48,769 nucleotides of DNA, taken from Bacteroidales bacterium (GTDB lineage: Bacteria; Bacteroidota; Bacteroidia; Bacteroidales; Muribaculaceae). The first letter of the stretch is position 1, and every line of letters starts with the position of its first letter. The notes under the pieces are model-generated. The model was not told the DNA's origin and ran no database searches. It saw only the letters and a list, made by a program, of their open reading frames with translations. The position numbers and the translations under genes are program-made. The stretch is taken from positions 1 through 48,769 of the forward strand of contig DXXM01000026.1 of assembly GCA_019416285.1 (NCBI GenBank), written 5' to 3'. Shown piece after piece: positions 42,170 to 48,769 of this stretch.

Positions 42170-43924
42170 TCAGAATTTAAGTGAGGCACCTATCATGGCT
42201 GTGGTGCCCTGGGCGGGGCGGAAGCCGATGAGGTCGGGGCGGCGGTTGAGGAGATTCTGTCCGTTGAGGAAGATGGTGAGGCGGTCGGTGACGGTGTAGG
42301 AGGCGCCGAGCGAGAGGTTCGACACGCAGCCGAGCGATTCGGAATAGGGTGTCACGATTGAGCCGAGCACGCCGTCGGATTCTGTGGAGTGCAGGTAATA
42401 GGTGCGGCGTCCTCCGCGGAATTCCCAGTCGAGAGTAACGAGGAGCGGGCGGATGGGGCGCACGGAAAGATTGGCGTTGACCACATGTTTTGCCCTGTCG
42501 CGCCATTCGTAATAGCTCTTGTCGTAGTCGTTGGGGGCGGTCTCATAGCTTACGCGGGCCGAGAACACATCGCGGTAGTCGTAGCCGATGGCCGAGCCTG
42601 CATGCCAGGCCGAGATGTCGACGGTGTCGTAGACGCCGTAGCCGGGATAGGTGTTGAAGCCGGCCGGCATGAGCCAGTCGTTGGCTTTGGCATAGCCGCC
42701 GAACACTTCAAGGTAGGCACCTAAGAATGGACCCACTGTGAAACGGCCGTCGAAGGCGTAGGGGATGTGTGACTGGCTGTAGGCCATGAATGAGTTGAGA
42801 TAGGGGCTCACGTCGTAGAGTTCGGCGAGGGAGTTGAGGCAGGAGCCGCCTTTGGCCTTGGCCTCGAATCCGAATATCTGCGAGGGTGTCCATGCGAAAG
42901 TGACTTCCGGAGCGATGTGGAAGGTCTTGCCTCCGCCGGTGGTGATGTCGGCCTGGACTCCGAGAGAGCCCTTCACGTCCTGCGAGCCGAAGTCGAAGTG
43001 AGGTGTGAGCGAGATGAGGCCGCTTGTGCCTGCGGCGCCTCCGGCCATTTCACTGTCGCCTGCGTAGAGGGGGATAATGTGGTAGCCGGTGCGGAGGAAA
43101 TCGGCGTTGACGTCGAGAGCGATGTCGGAGGTCTCACCCACGGGGAGCTTCACGCTGCCCCCGGCGCCGAAGAGGTTCTGTCGCGCACCCTTTTCGGGAT
43201 AATTTTCGAGGTAGTGACTGTAAGCACGGGGGAAATCGAAGTGGTAGAATCCGAAATGTCCGTAGTGGATGCCTGCGGTGTAGCTCAGGCCGTCGGTGAG
43301 CGAGCTGAGGAGGACCGAGGCGTTGACGCGGCTGATGTTCTGTGAGTAGTTCATGTGGCCGACGGGGACGGTGTGGTAGCCGTAGGTGTAGTCGAGTGCG
43401 GCGTCGAGAGCGGTGGTCTTGCCTAACGACTGACGGAGGTCGGCGCCGATGGATGCCGAGTGGTCGCGCCAGTAGTTGGTGTATTCCGTGGCTGCCCCTC
43501 CTATGTGGTCGGTGACTTTGTCGCGGTAGATGTCGCCGTTATACTGGCTCCACAGGCTCAGGCGCGTCTTTTCGGTGTCAATCGCGCGGTAGCCTGCCGA
43601 AAAGGTGGCGTTGAAGAGGGGAGCCCCGAGGCCCATGACCACGTAGCCGCGGTAGGGCGACTCGTAGAGCTTGTCGCCGTAGGCTATCGGCGCGAGGGTG
43701 GGGATGGTGTTGGGCACACGGGCGGTGACTACGCGGTCACTGAACGCGAGCTGCGGACGGCTCACAGCCGGAAGCTGGAGCGTCGGGAGCACGTTGATGC
43801 GTGAGGCGTCGCGCTTGACCGGCTCTATCTTCTGGTCGACATTGATTTCCTTGTGCAGTCCCTGGGCGGAGGCTATGAGGCCTGCCGAGAGGCCCAGGGC
43901 GAGGATTGCTGTTCTGATATTCAT
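42170..43924 (-). CDS. Outer-membrane beta-barrel protein resembling a TonB receptor barrel without plug
   Basis: This 584-residue exported protein has a signal peptide (MNIRTAILALGLSAGLIASA). From about residue 90 alternating amphipathic strands run to the end, finishing GTTAMIGASLKF with a terminal Phe as outer-membrane barrels do. Late strands (LLVTLDWEFRGGRRTYYL, LGASYTVTDRLTIFLNGQNLLNRRPD) resemble TonB-dependent receptor barrels, but no plug domain or TonB box is visible in the short N-terminal part. It follows the 995-residue TPR gene by 35 bp and is likely its partner. The substrate is unknown. Confidence 0.82.
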   Translation of the reverse strand: MNIRTAILALGLSAGLIASAQGLHKEINVDQKIEPVKRDASRINVLPTLQLPAVSRPQLAFSDRVVTARVPNTIPTLAPIAYGDKLYESPYRGYVVMGLGAPLFNATFSAGYRAIDTEKTRLSLWSQYNGDIYRDKVTDHIGGAATEYTNYWRDHSASIGADLRQSLGKTTALDAALDYTYGYHTVPVGHMNYSQNISRVNASVLLSSLTDGLSYTAGIHYGHFGFYHFDFPRAYSHYLENYPEKGARQNLFGAGGSVKLPVGETSDIALDVNADFLRTGYHIIPLYAGDSEMAGGAAGTSGLISLTPHFDFGSQDVKGSLGVQADITTGGGKTFHIAPEVTFAWTPSQIFGFEAKAKGGSCLNSLAELYDVSPYLNSFMAYSQSHIPYAFDGRFTVGPFLGAYLEVFGGYAKANDWLMPAGFNTYPGYGVYDTVDISAWHAGSAIGYDYRDVFSARVSYETAPNDYDKSYYEWRDRAKHVVNANLSVRPIRPLLVTLDWEFRGGRRTYYLHSTESDGVLGSIVTPYSESLGCVSNLSLGASYTVTDRLTIFLNGQNLLNRRPDLIGFRPAQGTTAMIGASLKF

Positions 43925-43959
43925 GATGAGTGATGATGCGGGTGTGGGGGTGAGGATGG

Positions 43960-46947
43960 TTAGAGACGCGAGTCAATCATCTGGAAGATGTCGGCCTCGG
44001 TGCCGGGATAGTTGCTCTTGAGCGATTTCAGGTATTCGTCGGCCTCGAATTTGTTGCCCTCCTTGCGGAGCACGTCGCTGTAGAGGATGAAGCCGCGGGC
44101 GAGCCAGTATTGGTGGGGAGTGTCGGACGATATGAGCTTGTCGGCAGTAGCCTTTGCCTTCTTCAGCTGGCCGCGCTCGAGCTGCGATTCGCCTAAGTAG
44201 TAGGCGCTCTTGGCTCCGAAGATGTCGGAGGGGTTGGCTGCGAGTTCCGACCAGTCGGCTTCGGCCTTGTCGTGGTTGCCGAGACGGTCGTTGGCCATGC
44301 CGCGCATGAATTTGATTTCGCTGACGTCGGTCGAGGAGTTGGCTGCGGTCGACGAGAGGAGCTTGTCGGCGGTGGCCACTACGTCGTCGTATTTGCCGAG
44401 GTCGTTGGCTGTACGCATCAGCCCGAGCCGGGCCTCACGGAGCATATTGGAGCCGGAGGCGCGTCCTTCGAGTTCCTTGTAGGTCGAATAGGCGATTTCG
44501 GTCTTGCCGAGCGAGCTTTCGGCTGCGGCCTTTATGAGCATGGCATCCTCGGCCACCTCCGCGTCGGGATGCTTCTGGAGCACCTGGATGGCATAGTTCT
44601 GCGCTTCGGCGGCTTTGCCTTCGTTCCACGACGCGTCGGCGAGATAGTAGAGCGCCTGGGCGCGGTCGGCGCCATTGGGGTAGTCGGTGATGTAGGATGC
44701 GAGTTTGGCGGTGGCGCCGGAGTTCACGTAGTCGTTCTCGGCCGCCTGGAAAGCGAGTTTCTCAAGTTCGGAAGCCTCGTAGCGCGGAGCGTTGGGCACG
44801 GTGTTGATGAAGGTCACGAACTCGGAGATGCGGCCGTCGGCTGCATAGAGCTGCTTGAGGTCGTCGGCTGCGATGCGTGCTTCCTCGCTGGTGGGGAAGG
44901 TGGTGATTACTTCTTTATATGTGTCGATGCCGCGGTTGCGGTCGCCGTTGTTGATGTAGGTTATTGCGAGCTGGAGATAGCCGTTGCGCCCCGGGGCGGT
45001 GTTGGCATACTGCTTCACGAGCTGGCGGTAAGTGGCGATGGCCTTGTCGGTCTGTCCGAGTGCCGATTGGCTCTCGGCTTTTTCGAGAAGAGCCGAGGGA
45101 ATGAGACCTGACGAGGGGAAGCGCGAGATGAGCCGGTCGATGCTCTCGATTTTTCCGGCGTGGTCCTTGCGCAGCCCCTTCATGATTGCGAGCTGATAGA
45201 GTGCGTAGTCACCGGCCTCGGGGTTGAGGTCGTAGGCGCGCTGATATTCCTGGGCGGCCGAGTTGAAGTCGGAGCTGTAGTAGTGGCAGTCGGCCATGCG
45301 GTTGTGGCAGTCGGACACGAGCGACGAAGGGAGACCCGTCTGATTGTTGGAGAGCAGATTGAGGGCGTCGCGGAAGTCGGTGAGCGCGTCGGAGAAGCGG
45401 TCCTGGTTGAAGCGGGTGTAGGCGAGGTCGTAATATGCGAGTGCGCGGTTGCCGGTGTCGGTCTTGGGTGCCGAGGCGAGGAAGGTGCGGTATGCGGTTG
45501 CCGCCTCGTCGTAGTTGCCGCGGGTGAAGTAGCAGTCGCCGAGCCAGAGGTCACACTGGCGCGCCATCGACGCGTCGGCGTTGCCGAGGCGTTTGGCCTG
45601 GGTCAGATGGTCAATTGCCTGTGAGATTTTGCCGGAGGTGTATTCGCGCGAACCGAGCACCAGGAGTACACGCTGCTTGGCGAGTGTGAGCTCGGCCGAA
45701 GGATTGGGGATGCGGTTGAGGGCGGCAAGGGCGCTCTCGTAGTCATTGTCGGTCATGTAGCCGTTGACTATGTAGCGCTGCACATCGGCGCTGTAGCGGG
45801 AATCGGGATATTCCTTGAGGAAGTTCTCGAGCAGGGCCACGGAGTTGCCGAATGGGACGCGGCCGCCGTCCATGCGGGCCACGGCGTAGTTGTAGAAGGC
45901 CGTCTCGCGCACGTCGAGGTCATATTCCTGACGGTAGGCGTTTTCAAAAGCCATGAGCGCCGAGTTATTGTCGCCGCGCTTGAGATAGGCTTGGCCGAGG
46001 AAGAGGTATGCGCTCTGCTCCATGGCCGAGCCGGAACCAATGGCCTGCTGGAGAAGTTTGATGGCCGCGTCGTAGTTTCCGGCGCGGTATTCGCTCACAC
46101 CGAGTATATAGAAGGCCGAGGGCTGTGGATCCTTTGCCTCGGCGCAGTATTTCCAGAGATAGGGGAGGGCTTCCTGCTCCTGACCGAGATTGTAGAGCGA
46201 CTCGCCGGCCAGACGGTTGCACTCGGCGGTGAATTCGGGCACGGTGCCTGAGGCGAGCAGTCCACGCGAGAGCTCGAGGGCACGCTGGAAGTCATCCTGC
46301 GCGAAAGCTATCTGAGCTTCGTAGTAGGGGGCGGCGTTGCCGGGCTCGCGTGAGGTGTCGACCGCGCGGAAATATTGTAGCGCCAGTGTGTAGTCCTTGT
46401 TGACATAGGCTATATAGCCGAGATAGTAGCGCGCGGCGTTGCCGTAGGCCTGCGAGCGCTGGAGGCTGCGGAACATTCCCGCGGCTGTCTGATATTCGCC
46501 GAGAAGCATATAGGAGTAGGCCGTGCGGTAGGTCATGTCATCGCAGCGCGACGAGGTGAGCGCTATCGGGTTGACCTGCGAATATTCCTGGAGGGCCTGC
46601 GCGTAGTTGCCCCGGTTGAAATAATAGTCGCCCACCGACATCATCACGTCGGCACGCAGAGGCGACACCGGATATTTTTCGAGGAATTGGCGGAATAGAC
46701 CGAGGGCTTTGTCGCCGCCGAGACCCTGCGAGGCAAGTCCGAGATAGTAGAGGGCCTGCTCTTCCTGCTCGGGAGTGGCGTGGAGGGTGCCGAGATGAGA
46801 GAGCTGGTCGATGCAGCCTTCGTAATTGCGGTCTTCAAACATTAGGATGCCCCTTTCGAGATAGCCTCGGGCGTCGGGGCTGTTGGTCTGGGCTTGCGTG
46901 GCCCCGGCCAGGCAGCACAATGCGGTCAGTAGGAGTTGTCGTTTCAT
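43960..46947 (-). CDS. Large exported tetratricopeptide-repeat protein
   Basis: This 995-residue protein has a signal peptide (MKRQLLLTALCCLAGATQA) and then TPR or Sel1-like helical repeats along its whole length, for example ALYYLGLASQGLGGDKALGL, YFNRGNYAQALQEYSQV, YFTRGNYDEAATAYRTFL and KAIATYRQLVKQYANTAPG. The repeat type (YbgF/BamD-like, with AFY pairs and PD/PS breaks) suits envelope scaffolds. It is transcribed with the barrel-protein gene downstream, so the two probably work together at the outer membrane. The number and position of repeats were judged by eye only. Confidence 0.88.
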   Translation of the reverse strand: MKRQLLLTALCCLAGATQAQTNSPDARGYLERGILMFEDRNYEGCIDQLSHLGTLHATPEQEEQALYYLGLASQGLGGDKALGLFRQFLEKYPVSPLRADVMMSVGDYYFNRGNYAQALQEYSQVNPIALTSSRCDDMTYRTAYSYMLLGEYQTAAGMFRSLQRSQAYGNAARYYLGYIAYVNKDYTLALQYFRAVDTSREPGNAAPYYEAQIAFAQDDFQRALELSRGLLASGTVPEFTAECNRLAGESLYNLGQEQEALPYLWKYCAEAKDPQPSAFYILGVSEYRAGNYDAAIKLLQQAIGSGSAMEQSAYLFLGQAYLKRGDNNSALMAFENAYRQEYDLDVRETAFYNYAVARMDGGRVPFGNSVALLENFLKEYPDSRYSADVQRYIVNGYMTDNDYESALAALNRIPNPSAELTLAKQRVLLVLGSREYTSGKISQAIDHLTQAKRLGNADASMARQCDLWLGDCYFTRGNYDEAATAYRTFLASAPKTDTGNRALAYYDLAYTRFNQDRFSDALTDFRDALNLLSNNQTGLPSSLVSDCHNRMADCHYYSSDFNSAAQEYQRAYDLNPEAGDYALYQLAIMKGLRKDHAGKIESIDRLISRFPSSGLIPSALLEKAESQSALGQTDKAIATYRQLVKQYANTAPGRNGYLQLAITYINNGDRNRGIDTYKEVITTFPTSEEARIAADDLKQLYAADGRISEFVTFINTVPNAPRYEASELEKLAFQAAENDYVNSGATAKLASYITDYPNGADRAQALYYLADASWNEGKAAEAQNYAIQVLQKHPDAEVAEDAMLIKAAAESSLGKTEIAYSTYKELEGRASGSNMLREARLGLMRTANDLGKYDDVVATADKLLSSTAANSSTDVSEIKFMRGMANDRLGNHDKAEADWSELAANPSDIFGAKSAYYLGESQLERGQLKKAKATADKLISSDTPHQYWLARGFILYSDVLRKEGNKFEADEYLKSLKSNYPGTEADIFQMIDSRL

Positions 46948-47091
46948 GAATATATGAGAGATTGTCTACCTGATGTGATAAACTACCGCAAAATTACGAC
47001 CTTTTGGGCAAATATCCCTCACGGCGACCGCGAAAAATCCTGTTTAAGAATAATTAATGACTCTTAAAGGAGAAATTTGTGCCGAAAAGTC

Positions 47092-47099
47092 TAATTTTG
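47092..47099 (+). promoter_or_regulatory. Possible -7 box of the CE7 esterase gene
   Basis: TAATTTTG fits the consensus, 55 bp before the ATG at 47155. A TTTG at 47076 is too close (12 bp). The divergent gap 46948-47154 shows nothing else clear. Confidence 0.4.
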
Positions 47100-47154
47100 T
47101 GGCTGATTACAATATTTACCAATCATTATTTATCAATCATTATCCTATTCTGCC

Positions 47155-48456
47155 ATGAAATTTCTGAAATCCGCCACATTATTAATAATAGGTATGCTTG
47201 CGGGCCTTTCATCGCGGGCCGAAAACTATCCCTCCCGCAGCGACTGCCTGTGGATTACCAATCCAGATCACTCCGACTGGCTTTATGAGACCGGTGACAG
47301 CGCCGTGATTTCGGTGGAGCTCTACCGCTACGGTATTCCGGCCGACGGTGTCACTGTCAGCTACGAAATCGGCCCCGATATGCTCCCCGCCGATTCCAAA
47401 GGTACCCTCACGCTGAAAAATGGCCGTGCCTCCGTCAATATTGGCACTATGAAGAAGCCCGGCTTCCGCGACCTGCGCCTTGTGGCCGAGTTTGACGGAC
47501 ATAAGTTCCCCCACCACGTCAAAGTCGGCTTCTCGCCCGAGAAACTCACCCCCTTCGTCCGTGAGCCAAAGGATTTCAAATCCTACTGGGAGAAAGCCGT
47601 GGCAGAGGACAAGAAATTTCCGCTCATCTATTCCAGCGAGCCGGTGGAGAAATACACCACAGACAAAATGACCTGTCAGCTCATACGTCTCCAGACTACT
47701 CCCGGGGGAAAGTCAATGTATGCCTACCTCTTCATTCCCAAAGGTGGCGGCAAATATCCCGCCGTGTTCTGTCCTCCTGGTGCCGGAGTCAAGACAATCA
47801 AGGAACCGCTCATCCACCGCTACTATGGCGAGGGTGGCATGATACGCATCGAATGTGAGATTCACGGAGTGCATCCCGAGCTTTCCGAACAAGGTTTCGC
47901 CTCTGAACGCAAGGCCCGCGGCAACTATCTCGACCAAGGTCTCGACGACCCCGACACATATTATATGAAAGATGTCTATCTCGGCTGCCGTCGTTTCCTC
48001 GACCTTCTCACCTCGCTCCCCGAGTGGGACGGCCGGAATCTCTTCACCCAGGGAGGCTCGCAGGGAGGTGCCCTCGCCATCACCACGGCCATGCTCGATG
48101 ACCGAGTCAGCGGCTGCGTAGCGAATCATCCCGCCCTTAGCGACATGACCGGCTATCTCGGCGACAAGACCGGCGGCTACCCTCACCACTTCCGCAAAAA
48201 TCCATCGGAAGCCACTCCGGAGAAAATACGCACACTCGAATATTACGACGTGGTCAACTTCGCGCGCCATCTAAAGTGTCCCGTCCGCATGACCTGGGGA
48301 TTCAACGACAATACCTGTCCTCCCACCACGAGCTATGAGGTCTACAACGTCATTTCCTCTCCGAAAGAAGCCCTGCTGACTCCCATCAACGAGCACTGGA
48401 CCACCGTCCCGACGGAGCGCGGCCATTACGAGTGGATAAAATCACACTGCCGCTGA
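47155..48456 (+). CDS. Carbohydrate esterase family 7-like acetyl esterase, exported
   Basis: This 433-residue protein has a signal peptide (MKFLKSATLLIIGMLAGLSSRA), an N-terminal beta-sandwich-like extension (about 25-125), and an alpha/beta-hydrolase domain of the acetylxylan esterase/cephalosporin-C deacetylase type. The entry motif is FKSYWEKAVAED. The nucleophile elbow is QGGSQGGALAI with Ser302. The acid is Asp385 in WGFNDNTCPP and the base is His424 in ERGHYEW. The expected role is removal of acetyl groups from plant oligosaccharides. With the GH28 gene nearby it would suit pectin or xylan breakdown, but a shared operon is excluded by orientation. Confidence 0.92.
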   Translation: MKFLKSATLLIIGMLAGLSSRAENYPSRSDCLWITNPDHSDWLYETGDSAVISVELYRYGIPADGVTVSYEIGPDMLPADSKGTLTLKNGRASVNIGTMKKPGFRDLRLVAEFDGHKFPHHVKVGFSPEKLTPFVREPKDFKSYWEKAVAEDKKFPLIYSSEPVEKYTTDKMTCQLIRLQTTPGGKSMYAYLFIPKGGGKYPAVFCPPGAGVKTIKEPLIHRYYGEGGMIRIECEIHGVHPELSEQGFASERKARGNYLDQGLDDPDTYYMKDVYLGCRRFLDLLTSLPEWDGRNLFTQGGSQGGALAITTAMLDDRVSGCVANHPALSDMTGYLGDKTGGYPHHFRKNPSEATPEKIRTLEYYDVVNFARHLKCPVRMTWGFNDNTCPPTTSYEVYNVISSPKEALLTPINEHWTTVPTERGHYEWIKSHCR

Positions 48457-48630
48457 CGCCACTCCGCGCCATGCGCTGAAGCCTCGGCCTGGAAAAACGC
48501 GCGATAGGCGGTAGGACGCCTGTAAAATCGCACCACCGTCTATCACGCTGAATATTATCTGTTTAAATTGTGTTTAACCAATACTGCGAGAAAAAAGTTG
48601 AAAAATTTATTGCAAAAAAGAGTGAAAATA

Positions 48631-48662
48631 TTTGGTGGTTTCAAATATATGCGCTAATTTTG
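48631..48662 (+). promoter_or_regulatory. Strong Bacteroidetes-type promoter of the tRNA gene at the right edge
   Basis: TTTG (48631-48634), then exactly 20 bp, then TAATTTTG (48655-48662): a full -33/-7 match. Transcription would begin near 48669, about 50 bp upstream of tRNA-Thr. The rest of gap 48457-48716 shows no gene. Confidence 0.85.
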
Positions 48663-48716
48663 CATCGCTTTTGAGAGGGAACGCCTCTCCAAAACGCAAG
48701 AGTACAATTACTTGTT

Positions 48717-48769
48717 GCCTCTTTAGCTCAGTTGGCCAGAGCACGTGATTTGTAATCTCGGGGTCGTTG
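48717..48769 (+). tRNA. tRNA-Thr (anticodon TGT), 3' part cut by window edge
   Basis: The visible 53 nt comprise an acceptor 5' strand GCCTCTT, D-arm GCTC/GAGC, and an anticodon arm with loop TTTGTAA (anticodon TGT, reading ACA), then the variable region and the start of the T-arm. The anticodon stem has one T-T mismatch in the middle pair. It is probably the first member of a tRNA cluster. Confidence 0.92.

Noticed and set aside
42170..43924. Full TonB-dependent receptor
   Set aside because: No plug domain or TonB box could be seen in the short N-terminal part, so only a receptor-like barrel is claimed.

Overview
The window reads as a chromosomal segment of a gut-type Bacteroidales, probably close to Muribaculaceae. 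That placement is inference from content: a SusC/SusD pair, recurrent TAnnTTTG -7 promoter boxes (four of them with a TTTG -33 box 19-20 bp upstream), an arginine operon with the Bacteroidetes-type ArgF' transcarbamylase, a DUF5106-like thioredoxin-fold protein, a type IX secretion sorting-like domain, and TPR-TM-LuxR and REC-Fis regulators of Bacteroidetes type. No phage, transposase, integrase or CRISPR array was seen.

Layout. 1-5009 (minus strand): a MacB/FtsX-type ABC permease and its ATPase, followed by a response regulator and a histidine kinase that runs off the left edge. 5268-13860 (minus strand): a secreted TPR protein, kdsA, rsmE, a nucleoside-type MFS permease, a bifunctional-nuclease/UVR protein, mnmA, a DoxX protein, a thioredoxin-fold protein and a YafQ-type toxin-antitoxin pair. 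13973-22644: an M16 peptidase diverges from valS, followed on the plus strand by a choloylglycine-hydrolase-family enzyme, a tiny secreted sorting-domain protein, a lipid kinase and an NhaC antiporter. 22669-25067 (minus strand): a TPR-TM-LuxR regulator and ferritin, with a candidate small RNA between them. 25141-33422 (minus strand): an eight-gene arginine operon, GNAT-argG-argC-argD-argF'-argB-argE-argH, covering the route from glutamate to arginine, probably through succinylated intermediates. 33684-40133 (minus strand): a MINPP-like phosphatase, SusC and SusD in one apparent operon. 40499-41917: a GH28 pectinase. 42170-46947: an outer-membrane barrel protein and a 995-residue TPR protein. 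47155-48456 (plus strand): a CE7-type esterase. The right edge cuts a tRNA-Thr(TGT) gene with a textbook Bacteroidetes promoter.

Two things stand out. First, the SusC gene has no start codon in its own frame. Its signal peptide reads correctly only if an upstream ATG is joined across a run of eight G that would need to be seven. This looks like a slipped-strand phase-variable (contingency) tract, or else an assembly error. Second, several intergenic gaps hold long, nearly perfect inverted repeats with arms of 17-37 bp, some sharing sequence with each other. One sits inside the arginine operon. They look like dispersed hairpin repeats. A structured intergenic transcript candidate (24360-24533), with a 17-bp palindrome in place of its -33 box, is the third item worth testing.
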